Positions 49,312 to 57,172 of a stretch of 64,000 nucleotides of DNA are shown here, in pieces. A model generated the notes under the pieces. That model was not told where the DNA came from. It ran no database searches and saw nothing but the letters and a program-made list of their open reading frames with translations. The position numbers and the translations under genes were made by a program. The stretch lies in contig JAHBYW010000006.1 of the NCBI GenBank assembly GCA_019635755.1, positions 296,501 through 360,500 of the forward strand, read 5' to 3'. Positions within the stretch are counted from its first letter, which is position 1. The number at the start of each line of letters is the position of its first letter. This DNA comes from Rhizobiaceae bacterium (GTDB lineage: Bacteria; Pseudomonadota; Alphaproteobacteria; Rhizobiales; Rhizobiaceae).

Positions 49312-50061
49312 ATGGCTAAGGTCGCAATCGTCACCGGCGCGGGAACAGGCATCGGCAAGGCCGCGGCAGTGGCGCTTCTCAAGGCCGGATGGAACACCGT
49401 GTTCTGCGGCCGGCGCGCCGACAAGCTCGACGAGGCGATCGCATCGGCGGGCACGACGGAGGCGAAGGCGCTCGCGGTGCCGTGCGACGTGTCGAAGCCC
49501 GACGAAGTGGACGCGCTGTTTGCCAAGACTGTCGCGCAGTTCGGCCGGGTCGACCTGCTCTTCAACAATGCCGGCATGGGCTACAAGTCGACGCTGATCG
49601 ACGAGATCCCGGTGGAGGTCTGGAACGACGTGGTCGGCGTCAATCTGACCGGTTCGTTCCTGTGTGCGCGCGCCGCGTTCGGCCAGATGCGCCGGCAGAG
49701 CCCGCAGGGCGGGCGCATCATCAACAACGGCTCGATCTCGGCCTACGCGCCGCGGCCGGGCTCGGTGCCCTACACGGCGACCAAGCACGCAATCAGCGGG
49801 CTGACCCGGACGCTGGCGCTGGACGGCCGGCCATTCGATATCGCCTGCGGGCAGATCGATGTCGGCAACGCGCTGACCGAACTGGCGCAGGCCATGACGC
49901 AGGGCGTGCCGCAGGCCAACGGCCAGATCGCGGTCGAGCCGACCATCGATGTGGAGCGCGTGGCAGACGCCGTGGTTCACATGGCCAGCCTGCCGCTCGA
50001 CACCAACGTGCTGTTCATGAACGTGATGGCGACGAAGATGCCGTTCGTCGGCCGGGGGTAG
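49312..50061 (+). CDS. Short-chain dehydrogenase/reductase
   Basis: A 249-residue classical SDR. The cofactor loop is TGAGTGIG (residues 8-15), the structural NNAG follows at about 90, and the catalytic Ser-Tyr-Lys is visible in [23 protein letters not shown]. Arg after the second strand (FCGRRADKL) suggests NADP(H). It stands alone, so its substrate is unknown. Confidence 0.88.
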   Translation: MAKVAIVTGAGTGIGKAAAVALLKAGWNTVFCGRRADKLDEAIASAGTTEAKALAVPCDVSKPDEVDALFAKTVAQFGRVDLLFNNAGMGYKSTLIDEIPVEVWNDVVGVNLTGSFLCARAAFGQMRRQSPQGGRIINNGSISAYAPRPGSVPYTATKHAISGLTRTLALDGRPFDIACGQIDVGNALTELAQAMTQGVPQANGQIAVEPTIDVERVADAVVHMASLPLDTNVLFMNVMATKMPFVGRG

Positions 50062-50116
50062 GGGGCTGTCTAGCCCCTTGTGGGTGATGTTTTCAGTCGG
50101 AGTGACCCCACCCGGC

Positions 50117-50159
50117 CAATCGCCTTCGGCGATTGTCCACCCTCCCCTCAAGGGGAGGG
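50117..50159. repeat. Double hairpin between convergent SDR and Kazal genes
   Basis: Hairpin one is CAATCGCC/GGCGATTG with a three-base loop (50117-50135). Hairpin two is CCCTCCCC, TCAA, GGGGAGGG (50140-50159), followed by ATCAGC. The second unit resembles the palindrome at 33003-33025, including the flank. They look like a dispersed REP-like element and may act as a two-way terminator. Confidence 0.55.
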
Positions 50160-50165
50160 ATCAGC

Positions 50166-50477
50166 TCAGCACTGGCCGTCCTTGAGCCGCGCGACACCGG
50201 CCGCGCGGCGCTCGCAGTCGTTGCCGTAGGTCTTGTCGTCGCAGCCGCAGACCGGACGATACTCGCGCGTGCAGAACTCCGGCATGGGCTCGCAGGTGCC
50301 CGTCTGATCGGCCGCGCCGCAGGTTCCGGCCGGAAAATCGCAGAAGAGCTGGTCGCCGCATTGAAGGCCGGCGATGCCGCCGCACGCCGCTCCCTGTGCC
50401 CCGGCGGTGGCTGGTTCGTCGGCGAAGCTCGCCGTGGACAGGGTCAGCGCAATGAGGATCGCGGCCAGTCGTGTCAT
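50166..50477 (-). CDS. Secreted Kazal-domain protein
   Basis: A 103-residue exported protein with a signal peptide ending SFA. Eleven Cys follow in the mature part. The N-terminal block ACGGIAGLQCGDQLFCDF is IGFBP-like. The C-terminal block CTREYRPVCGCDDKTYGNDC with a final Cys is a Kazal-type fold, known in serine-protease inhibitors. Small proteins of this layout occur widely in bacteria. Inhibition of a protease is the simplest guess but has not been shown for this group. It needs oxidising periplasm for its disulfides. Confidence 0.8.
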   Translation of the reverse strand: MTRLAAILIALTLSTASFADEPATAGAQGAACGGIAGLQCGDQLFCDFPAGTCGAADQTGTCEPMPEFCTREYRPVCGCDDKTYGNDCERRAAGVARLKDGQC

Positions 50478-50530
50478 GCAGATATCTCCTCCGACGAGCA
50501 AACATAGCGCGCCGTTCCCGACCGACCATA

Positions 50531-51268
50531 TCAGACGGCGACGAGGCCTTGTATCGCGGAGGCGAGCGCCAGGACGCCCAGCAGCGCCAGCACCCATTTG
50601 CGGAACACGGCGGGGTCCGCCGACTGGAAGCTGCGCGAACCGACCCAGACTCCCACCAGCAGTGCCGGAAGGAAGATCACGGCGCGCACGAGACTGTCCC
50701 AGGTCAGCAAGCCCTGGTGGCCCAGGATCGGCAGCGCCATGACATCCGTGCCGAGGAAATAGGCGATGATCGAGGCTCGGCCGGCGATGTTGCCGGCAGG
50801 CGACGCGAAATAGAACAGGATGACCGGCGGGCCGCCGGTGCCAAAGGCGCCGTTCAGCAGGCCCGACGCGCCGCCGGTGGCGACCGAAGCAGCCGTGCCC
50901 GGCATGGTCTTCATCGCATAGCCGCGCCAGAGCAGCGCTGTGAAGACCAGCACGACGGTGCCCAGCGCGATCTGCATCGGCGCGGCCGGCACGTTGGCGA
51001 GGAACCAGACGCCGAGCGGCGTGCCGATCAGGCAGCCGGCCAGGAGCGGCAGGATCGAGCGCCAGTGCACATCCTTCCAGATGCCGGGCAGGAGGTGGAT
51101 GCTCGCGGCGATTTCGAGCATGAAGATGGACGGCACGATCTCGGCCGGCGGCATCACCAGCGACAGCGCCGTGACAGTGAGCAGCGAGAAGCCGAATCCG
51201 GAATAGCCGCGCACGATCGCGGCAAGGAACACGCACAGGACCGAATAGGCGATGATGCCGGCGGACAT
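50531..51268 (-). CDS. TauE/SafE-family permease
   Basis: A 245-residue inner-membrane protein with about eight membrane segments and the two half-repeats of the TauE/SafE family: RGYSGFGFSLLTV near residue 20 and GLLNGAFGTGGPPVILFYF near 135. Family members export sulfite, sulfoacetate or related anions. No sulfur genes adjoin it, so the substrate is open. The upstream aminotransferase gene runs in the same direction with 99 bases between. Confidence 0.85.
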   Translation of the reverse strand: MSAGIIAYSVLCVFLAAIVRGYSGFGFSLLTVTALSLVMPPAEIVPSIFMLEIAASIHLLPGIWKDVHWRSILPLLAGCLIGTPLGVWFLANVPAAPMQIALGTVVLVFTALLWRGYAMKTMPGTAASVATGGASGLLNGAFGTGGPPVILFYFASPAGNIAGRASIIAYFLGTDVMALPILGHQGLLTWDSLVRAVIFLPALLVGVWVGSRSFQSADPAVFRKWVLALLGVLALASAIQGLVAV

Positions 51269-51367
51269 GCGGGCGACTATGTCGCCGGCATCACGCGCGG
51301 TCCAGATCGGGGCCGTTGGGCCAGAGCGTGGTTCGGGCCTGCGGCCAATGCAGGTTCGACGTGGTCG

Positions 51368-52552
51368 CTATTTCGTCAGGAACGCCTTGATCCGCTCCAA
51401 CGCGCGGAGGATGTTCTCCTCCGAATTGGCGTAGGAGAGGCGGATATAGCCTTCGCCGAGGATGCCGAAGTCCGGCCCTCCGATCAGCGCCACGCCGGTC
51501 TCCTCCAGCAGCGCCGAGGCGAGCTTCTTGGCCTTCCAGCCGGTCTGCGACACGTTCGGGAACGCGTAGAACGCGCCTTTCGGCGTGATGCAGGAAACGC
51601 CCGGCAAATCGTTCAGCCCCTCGACCACCACCTTCCGGCGCTTGTCGAAGGCGCGCATCATCTTCTCGACCTCGTCCTGCGGGCCGTCGATCGCGGCGAT
51701 GCCGGCATATTGCGACGGCGCGTTCACGCAGGACCAGCAGTTGACCGCGAGCTTGCGCACCTTGTCGTAGAGGTGGCCGCCCTTCTCGCCATTCGGCCAG
51801 ATCGACCAGCCCATGCGCCAGCCTGTCATCGCCCAGGTCTTCGACCAGCCGTTCAGCACGATCAGCCGGTCGCGGATTTCCGGATATTGCAGCAGCGAGG
51901 TGTGGGTCTCGCCGTCATAGGTCATGACGTCGTAGATCTCGTCCGACATGATGGCGACGTCCGGGTGCTTGGCCAGACCCTTCACCAGCGTCTCGATCTC
52001 GGCCTTCGGGGTCACGCCGCCCGTCGGGTTGGCCGGCGAGTTGAGGATGATCAGCCGCGTCTTCGGGGTGATGAGGGCCAGTGTCTCCTCGGCTGAGAAG
52101 GCAAAGCCGTTCTCCTCGCGAACGGGGATCGGCACCGGCGTCGCGCCGGTAAACTCGATCATCGAGCGATAGATCGGGAAACCGGGGTCCGGATACATGA
52201 TCTCCGCGCCCGGCTCGCCGAACATGACGATCGACGCATACATCGTCGGCTTGCCGCCGGGCAGGATCATCACGTTGTCCGGCGACACCTCGACGCCGGT
52301 GGTCGTCAGGGTGCGCCGCACGACCGCCTCGCGTGTGGCCAGCAGGCCGGTCGCCGGCGTGTAGCCGTGATGGCCGTCCTTGAGCGCCTTGATGGCAGCA
52401 TCGACGATGTGCGCCGGCGTCTTGAAGTCAGGCTGACCGATGCCGAGGTTGATGACGTCCTTGCCCTCGGACGCCAGCTGCGTGGCGCGCGCGAGCACGG
52501 CGAAGGCATTCTCTTCGCCGAGACGGTCGAAGGCGGGGACGGTGTGGAGCAT
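51368..52552 (-). CDS. Class I/II pyridoxal-phosphate aminotransferase
   Basis: A 394-residue fold-type I aminotransferase. Motifs: VINLGIGQPDFKTP near residue 34, NSPANPTGGV for the substrate and PLP ring, SDEIYDVMTYDG, and the PLP Lys in NGWSKTWAMTGWRMGW. It resembles aspartate/aromatic aminotransferases of subgroup I-gamma, so the amino donor is not fixed. Its start is eight bases after the vapC stop, so a message from the vapB promoter may read into it. Confidence 0.88.
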   Translation of the reverse strand: MLHTVPAFDRLGEENAFAVLARATQLASEGKDVINLGIGQPDFKTPAHIVDAAIKALKDGHHGYTPATGLLATREAVVRRTLTTTGVEVSPDNVMILPGGKPTMYASIVMFGEPGAEIMYPDPGFPIYRSMIEFTGATPVPIPVREENGFAFSAEETLALITPKTRLIILNSPANPTGGVTPKAEIETLVKGLAKHPDVAIMSDEIYDVMTYDGETHTSLLQYPEIRDRLIVLNGWSKTWAMTGWRMGWSIWPNGEKGGHLYDKVRKLAVNCWSCVNAPSQYAGIAAIDGPQDEVEKMMRAFDKRRKVVVEGLNDLPGVSCITPKGAFYAFPNVSQTGWKAKKLASALLEETGVALIGGPDFGILGEGYIRLSYANSEENILRALERIKAFLTK

Positions 52553-52560
52553 GGTGATCC

Positions 52561-52974
52561 CTAGGCCAAAGCTGAGGTCAGATCGGTGTGTAAGAAATCA
52601 TTGCCCTTGAACAGGAGCGGCGCCTCGAAATGACGCGCGAACGCATAGGAGATGCAGTCGCCGAAGTTCAGATTGGCAGGATGTCGTGAGCCCCGGCCAT
52701 AGCGAATTGCCGCAGCGCCAGCAAGCCAGGCGATGTCAGCGGTCATAGGCAATGTCGCGATCTCATATTCGGCCACGAAGTCGGCCAGCCAGGTCGGCAC
52801 GTCGATGTCGAAGCTGCGCAGGCAGCACAGCTCGACGATGCAGGACGGCGGCAGGATACGGTGGGGATAAAGCGCCAGCGCCTCCACTATCGAAGGCGCC
52901 TCCGGTTCGCGCGCCAGCAACGCGACGACGGCCGACGTGTCGATGATGCAGGTGGTGGAGGGCTCTGCCATCAA
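52561..52974 (-). CDS. vapC: VapC-type PIN-domain toxin
   Basis: A 137-residue PIN ribonuclease. The acidic catalytic residues are Asp12 in CIIDTSAVVALL, Glu48 in CIVELCCL, and Asp106 in LNFGDCISYAFAR; LLFKGNDF completes the fold. VapC toxins cut tRNA or rRNA when freed from the antitoxin. The ATG overlaps the vapB stop in an ATGA arrangement, the standard toxin-antitoxin layout. Confidence 0.9.
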   Translation of the reverse strand: MMAEPSTTCIIDTSAVVALLAREPEAPSIVEALALYPHRILPPSCIVELCCLRSFDIDVPTWLADFVAEYEIATLPMTADIAWLAGAAAIRYGRGSRHPANLNFGDCISYAFARHFEAPLLFKGNDFLHTDLTSALA

Positions 52975-53207
52975 TCGAAGATGCTGTTCATGTCGTCTTC
53001 GATGGCCTTCCAGGTCAACCTCGGGTCGCGGGGTGGCACGTCGCGCATGAGCCTTTCGTACTTCTCCAGCGACTCCTGCGGGGTGAGCCGCTTGGCGCTC
53101 AGGTTTCGCACCGCGCGGGCGATGACGGCGCTCGGGCCTTCCCCGGTGTTCCGCCCGATCTCCCGGATCATCGCTTCGATTTCCGTGTTCCTAATGGTAA
53201 TCGCCAT
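52971..53207 (-). CDS. vapB: VapB-type antitoxin
   Basis: A 78-residue antitoxin of the Rv0623-like group (MAITIRNTEIEAMIREIGR). The N-terminal ribbon-helix-helix-like part binds DNA, and the charged C-terminal part (LTWKAIEDDMNSIFD) should wrap the toxin. A good ribosome site, AGGAGTT, precedes the ATG. The frame extends far upstream into the opposite gene but that part is a shadow. Confidence 0.87.
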   Translation of the reverse strand: MAITIRNTEIEAMIREIGRNTGEGPSAVIARAVRNLSAKRLTPQESLEKYERLMRDVPPRDPRLTWKAIEDDMNSIFD

Positions 53208-53238
53208 TGGCCCAACTCCTGCGCTGCAGGAAACATAT

Positions 53239-53251
53239 GCTGCTATGCAGC
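53239..53251. promoter_or_regulatory. Dyad in the vapB promoter region
   Basis: GCTGC-TAT-GCAGC, a perfect 5-bp dyad with a 3-base spacer, lies 32 bases before the vapB start codon in an AT-rich stretch. VapB-VapC complexes usually repress their own promoter at such sites. The divergent GNAT gene begins 23 bases away and could be affected too. Confidence 0.5.
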
Positions 53252-53273
53252 TATTATCATAAGAGAGGCCATC

Positions 53274-53945
53274 GTGACAGACCTCGCCAACTGGACTGCC
53301 CGTCCGCGCCCGCCGCGAGTCGTTCTGGACGGGCGCTATGCCCGGCTCGAACCGCTGAGCGCCGCCAGGCACGGCGACGATTTGTTCGAGGCGGCGACCG
53401 TGGCGGACGCTGACGGCCGCTTCCGGTATCTCGGCGAGTACCCGCCGGAGAGCCGCACCGCTTTCCAGCCGTGGCTCGACAAGGCCGAGGCCAGCGAGGA
53501 TCCGCTCTATTACGCGGTGATCGACAAGGCGACAGGCAGGGCTGGCGGCCGCCAGACCTTTCTGCGCATCGACCCGGCGAATGGCGTCATCGAGATCGGC
53601 CATATCCACTGGGGACCGCTGATCGCGCGAAAGCCCGCGGCGACCGAAGCGCACTTCCTGTTCATGAAGCATGCCTTCGACGACCTCGGCTACCGCCGCT
53701 GGGAGTGGAAGTGCAACAACGCCAACGAGCCGTCGAAGCGCGCCGCGGACCGGTTCGGCTTCACGCATGAGGGCGTGTTCCGCCAGCACATGGTCATCAA
53801 GGGTCAGAACCGCGACACGGCGTGGTATTCGGTCATCGATACGGAATGGCCGGCCTTGAAAGCGGCTTACGAGGGCTGGCTCGATCCATCCAACTTTGAT
53901 AGGGACGGAAACCAGAAGCGCCGTCTCGAAGATTTCCATAAGTGA
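53274..53945 (+). CDS. GNAT-family N-acetyltransferase (RimJ/RimL-like)
   Basis: A 223-residue acetyltransferase. The region EIGHIHWGPLIARKPAATEAHFLFMKHAFDDLG is the acetyl-CoA-binding part of the RimJ/RimL group. YRRWEWKCNNANEPSKRAADRFGFTHEGVFRQHM follows as usual. It may acetylate a protein N-terminus, a small amine or an antibiotic, and this cannot be decided here. The start codon is GTG. Confidence 0.82.
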   Translation: MTDLANWTARPRPPRVVLDGRYARLEPLSAARHGDDLFEAATVADADGRFRYLGEYPPESRTAFQPWLDKAEASEDPLYYAVIDKATGRAGGRQTFLRIDPANGVIEIGHIHWGPLIARKPAATEAHFLFMKHAFDDLGYRRWEWKCNNANEPSKRAADRFGFTHEGVFRQHMVIKGQNRDTAWYSVIDTEWPALKAAYEGWLDPSNFDRDGNQKRRLEDFHK

Positions 53946-53952
53946 TTGGCGC

Positions 53953-53970
53953 GTAACGTTATTTTGTTAC
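53953..53970. promoter_or_regulatory. Dyad before the CDF exporter gene
   Basis: GTAAC-N8-GTTAC lies 26 bases before the exporter start codon, just after the GNAT stop, in an AT-rich patch (ATTTTG in the centre). It may be a metal-regulator site, but no regulator gene is adjacent. Confidence 0.35.
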
Positions 53971-53996
53971 CTGGAGGTCCGCGAGGACCCGCGCCC

Positions 53997-55034
53997 ATGT
54001 CACAGTCTCACGACGGCCCGAAGGGCCGGAAAACACACGATCACACCCATGACCACGATCATGACGGCGACCATGCCGGGCACGATCACGGGCGCCATCC
54101 AGGACATGCGTCGCACGGCCACAGCCATGGCCACGACCATGGGCCAGGCGGTCATGTTCACGGAACGGCCGACAAGACGCGTGTCCTGATCGCGGCGCTG
54201 CTGACCGGCGTGTTCATGATCGCCGAGGCGGCTGGCGGCTTCATTACCGGGTCGCTGGCACTGGTGGCGGATGCCGGCCACATGCTGACGGATTCGATCG
54301 CGCTCTGGCTCGCCTGGTATGCCTTCCGGCTCGGCGAACGGCCGGCGACCGGCAGCATGACCTACGGCTTCGGCCGCGTGAAGACGCTGATCGCCTACAC
54401 CAACGGCATCACCATCTTCGCCATCGCGGTGTGGATCGTCTACGAGGCGATCCTGCGCTTCATGGACCCGCCGGAGGTGCTGGGCGGGCCGATGCTGGTC
54501 GTCGCGGTCGGCGGGCTGCTGGTCAACATCGCCGCTTTCTTCGTGCTGCATCGCGGTGACCGCGAAAGCCTGAACATGCGCGGCGCGATCCTGCACGTGC
54601 TGGGCGACATGCTGGGCTCGGCGGCTGCGATCGCGGCTGCGATCATCATCCTGTGGACCGGCTGGACGCCCATCGACCCGATCCTGTCGGTGCTTGTCGC
54701 GGTGCTGATCCTGTCGACCGCGTGGCGGCTGATGAAGGAGGCAGCGCACGTACTGCTGGAGGGCGTGCCAGCGTCCCTTGACCGCGATGCCATCGCGCGC
54801 GATCTCGAAGGTGCGGTCACCGGCGTCAAGAACATCCACCACATGCATGTCTGGTCGATCGACGGCTCGAAGAACCTCGCCACGCTGCATGCCTGCCTGA
54901 ACGACGGCAGCGACGCCGTCGGCGCCGTCGGGGCGATCAAGAAGCGGCTTGCGGCGCGTCACGGCATAGCGCATGCAACCGTCGAGCCGGAGTTCGGCGC
55001 ATGCGCGGACGCGGGCGCCGCGCATCAGCATTGA
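53997..55034 (+). CDS. CDF-family divalent cation exporter
   Basis: A 345-residue cation diffusion facilitator that exports Zn, Co, Ni or similar ions in exchange for protons. A His/Asp-rich N-terminus (about 50 residues, many HDHDH-type repeats) is a metal buffer. Six membrane segments follow. The transport-site pairs are HMLTD after segment 1 and HVLGD in the fifth region. The C-terminal domain has HHMHVWSIDG. The long His-rich leader fits the ZitB/CzcD or DmeF groups. Start ATG 53997 follows a GAGG-type ribosome site. Confidence 0.9.
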   Translation: MSQSHDGPKGRKTHDHTHDHDHDGDHAGHDHGRHPGHASHGHSHGHDHGPGGHVHGTADKTRVLIAALLTGVFMIAEAAGGFITGSLALVADAGHMLTDSIALWLAWYAFRLGERPATGSMTYGFGRVKTLIAYTNGITIFAIAVWIVYEAILRFMDPPEVLGGPMLVVAVGGLLVNIAAFFVLHRGDRESLNMRGAILHVLGDMLGSAAAIAAAIIILWTGWTPIDPILSVLVAVLILSTAWRLMKEAAHVLLEGVPASLDRDAIARDLEGAVTGVKNIHHMHVWSIDGSKNLATLHACLNDGSDAVGAVGAIKKRLAARHGIAHATVEPEFGACADAGAAHQH

Positions 55035-55047
55035 GGGCGTGCACTTC

Positions 55048-55806
55048 ATGACGGGTCGGCTGAAGGGAAAGATCGCCGTGGTCACCGCGGCGGCGCAGGG
55101 CATCGGGCGGGCGATCGCCGAGCAGTTCATCGCGGAGGGCGCGACCGTCCACGCGTCCGACATCGCGCCCGACAAGCTGTCGGACCTGCGGCGTGCCAAG
55201 AAGGATCGGCTCGACGTTCGTTCGACCGAGGATGTCAATGCCTATGCCCGAAACGTCGGCCCGGTCGACATCCTGGTCAACGTCGCCGGGTACGTGCATC
55301 ACGGCACGGTGCTGGACACCAGCGAGGAGGACTGGGATTTCTCCTTCGACCTGAACGTGAAGTCGATGCACCGGACCATCCGCGCCTTCCTGCCAGGGAT
55401 GATCGAGCGGGCGCTGGAATCGGGCAAGACCTCGTCCATTGTCAACATCTCGTCGGGAGCGTCGTCGATTCGCGGGATACCGAACCGCTACGCCTATGGC
55501 GCATCGAAGGCGGCTGTGATCGGACTTACCAAGTCGGTCGCTGCGGACTTCATCAAGCAGGGTATCCGCTGCAATGCGGTTGCGCCGGGCACGTTCCGCT
55601 CGCCCTCGTGGGAGGATCGCGTCGAGACGCTCGGCAAGACTTGGGGCAGCAAGGACAAGGCGCTGCAGATGTTCATCGACCGCCAGCCGATGGGGCGCGT
55701 CGCTGATGCCGCCGAGATCGCGCCGATCGTCGTCTATCTTGCCTCCGACGAGGCAGCTTTCGCGACCGGCACAGTGATGTCGGTGGACGGAGGCTTCGCT
55801 CTCTGA
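55048..55806 (+). CDS. SDR dehydrogenase (DHRS6/BDH2-like)
   Basis: A 252-residue classical SDR. Cofactor loop TAAAQGIG, catalytic Ser and YGASKAA, and the C-terminal GTVMSVDGGFAL are present. The stretches GLTKSVAADFIKQGIRCNAVAPGT and FLPGM resemble DHRS6/BDH2-type hydroxy-acid dehydrogenases. It is the first gene of three that overlap end to start (TGATG twice), the last being an erythronate dehydrogenase, so it probably acts on a related sugar acid. A GTG at 55039 is a possible start. Confidence 0.82.
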   Translation: MTGRLKGKIAVVTAAAQGIGRAIAEQFIAEGATVHASDIAPDKLSDLRRAKKDRLDVRSTEDVNAYARNVGPVDILVNVAGYVHHGTVLDTSEEDWDFSFDLNVKSMHRTIRAFLPGMIERALESGKTSSIVNISSGASSIRGIPNRYAYGASKAAVIGLTKSVAADFIKQGIRCNAVAPGTFRSPSWEDRVETLGKTWGSKDKALQMFIDRQPMGRVADAAEIAPIVVYLASDEAAFATGTVMSVDGGFAL

Positions 55807-56006
55807 TGGACCAGGGCTCGCGGAACGCGGCGATCGCGGCCGCCGTCATCCTGGTCGGGTTCGGACTCGCGGCCTATTTCCTGCCGACGCTGATCATCTG
55901 GATCGGAGGCTATTCAACCATCGTCGCGGCGGTTGTCGCGGCGGCTTTCGTCGCGGCGTTCTTCCTGCTCTTCTGGTGGCGCGGCAGGAGCCGGGGAGGG
56001 GACTGA
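55806..56006 (+). CDS. Small two-TM membrane protein in the sugar-acid operon
   Basis: A 66-residue protein with two membrane segments (about residues 9-30 and 34-58) and a short basic tail (WWRGRSRGGD). Both ends overlap neighbouring genes by one codon base pattern (TGATG), which argues strongly that it is translated. I do not recognise the family. It may anchor or modulate a partner of the two dehydrogenases, or be an accessory of a transporter encoded elsewhere. Confidence 0.7.
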   Translation: MDQGSRNAAIAAAVILVGFGLAAYFLPTLIIWIGGYSTIVAAVVAAAFVAAFFLLFWWRGRSRGGD

Positions 56007-56977
56007 TGCGTGTTCTGATCACGGGAGCGGCCGGCATGGTCGGCAGCAAGCTGACGGCGCGGCTCATGCGCGACGGCGTGATCGCCGGACAGACGATCAC
56101 CGATATCGAGCTGCACGACGTGGTGACGCCGGAAACGCCGCTGCACGAGACGATCCGGGTCAAGCGCCATCGCGGCGACCTCGCGGCTGAGGGGGCCGCG
56201 GCAGCATTGGTGTCGCGCAGGCCGGACCTGATCTTCCACCTCGCCGGCGTGGTCTCGGGCGAGGCGGAGGCGAACTTCGACCTCGGCTATAGGGTCAACC
56301 TCGACGGGACGCGGCTGCTGTTCGACGCGATCCGGGAGGCCGCTTATCGGCCGCGCGTGGTGTTCTCGTCGTCCATCGCGGTGTTCGGCGCACCGTTCCC
56401 GGACACGATCCCCGACGACTTCCAGCAGACGCCGCTGAGCTCCTACGGCACGCAGAAGCTGATGTCGGAGCTGTTGCTGACCGACTACACGCGGCGCGGC
56501 TTCTTCGACGGGATCGGCATCCGCCTGCCGACGATCTGCGTGCGGCCCGGCAAGGCCAACAAGGCGGCGTCGAGCTTCTTCTCGGGCATCATCCGCGAGC
56601 CGCTGGCCGGGCAGGAAGCGCTCCTCCCAGTGCCGCGCTCGGTGCTGCACACCCATGCCAGCCCGCGCTCGGCGGTGAATTTCCTGGTGCATGCCGCCGG
56701 GCTCGACGGCCACGCGGTCGGGCCGCGCCGCAACCTCACCATGCCGGGTGTCGCGGTGACGGTCGGCGAGCAGATCGAGGCGCTGGCGCGTGTCGCCGGC
56801 AACAATGTCGTGGCGCTGATCAAGGAGCAGCACGACGAGACGATCTGGGCCATCGTCAAGAACTGGCCGACGCGGTTCGAGGCGACGCGGGCGCGGCAGC
56901 TGGGCTTTGTAGCCGAGACGAATTTCGATGACATCGTCAAGGCGCATGTCGAGGACGAATTGGGCGGGCGTATGTAA
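56006..56977 (+). CDS. denD: D-erythronate dehydrogenase-like NAD epimerase/dehydratase
   Basis: A 323-residue extended SDR. The cofactor motif is VLITGAAGMVG at the N-terminus. The catalytic region has FSSSIAVFG and YGTQKLMSELLLTDY. It resembles DenD, which oxidises D-erythronate to 2-oxo-tetronate. The kinase and decarboxylase genes of that pathway (otnK, otnC) are not in the window. ATG 56006 overlaps the stop of the small membrane protein gene. Confidence 0.78.
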   Translation: MRVLITGAAGMVGSKLTARLMRDGVIAGQTITDIELHDVVTPETPLHETIRVKRHRGDLAAEGAAAALVSRRPDLIFHLAGVVSGEAEANFDLGYRVNLDGTRLLFDAIREAAYRPRVVFSSSIAVFGAPFPDTIPDDFQQTPLSSYGTQKLMSELLLTDYTRRGFFDGIGIRLPTICVRPGKANKAASSFFSGIIREPLAGQEALLPVPRSVLHTHASPRSAVNFLVHAAGLDGHAVGPRRNLTMPGVAVTVGEQIEALARVAGNNVVALIKEQHDETIWAIVKNWPTRFEATRARQLGFVAETNFDDIVKAHVEDELGGRM

Positions 56978-57025
56978 GGCGGGATTGCTCGAGGGTTGCG
57001 TCGGCTCCCTCGCGAGTTTTCCACA

Positions 57026-57121
57026 TTACCCCCACCCCTAACCCCTCCCCGCAAGGGGAGGGGGAGCTGCCGCGACCTTGTTCCCCTCCCCCTTGCGGGG
57101 AGGGGTTAGGGGCGGGGGTAA
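57026..57121. repeat. Long GC-rich inverted repeat between denD and the carboxypeptidase gene
   Basis: About 39 bases reading TTACCCCC-ACCCCTAACC... (from 57026) recur inverted at 57083-57121 with very few differences, around an unpaired centre with GAGCTGCCGCGACC. Each arm is itself palindromic at CCCC-GCAA-GGGG. Placed between convergent genes, it could be a two-way terminator or a REP-type repeat. Confidence 0.8.
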
Positions 57122-57172
57122 ATAGCTTTCAAACCGTAATAACGGGCAGGATTTTGGGTGAGCGGCCTATGC

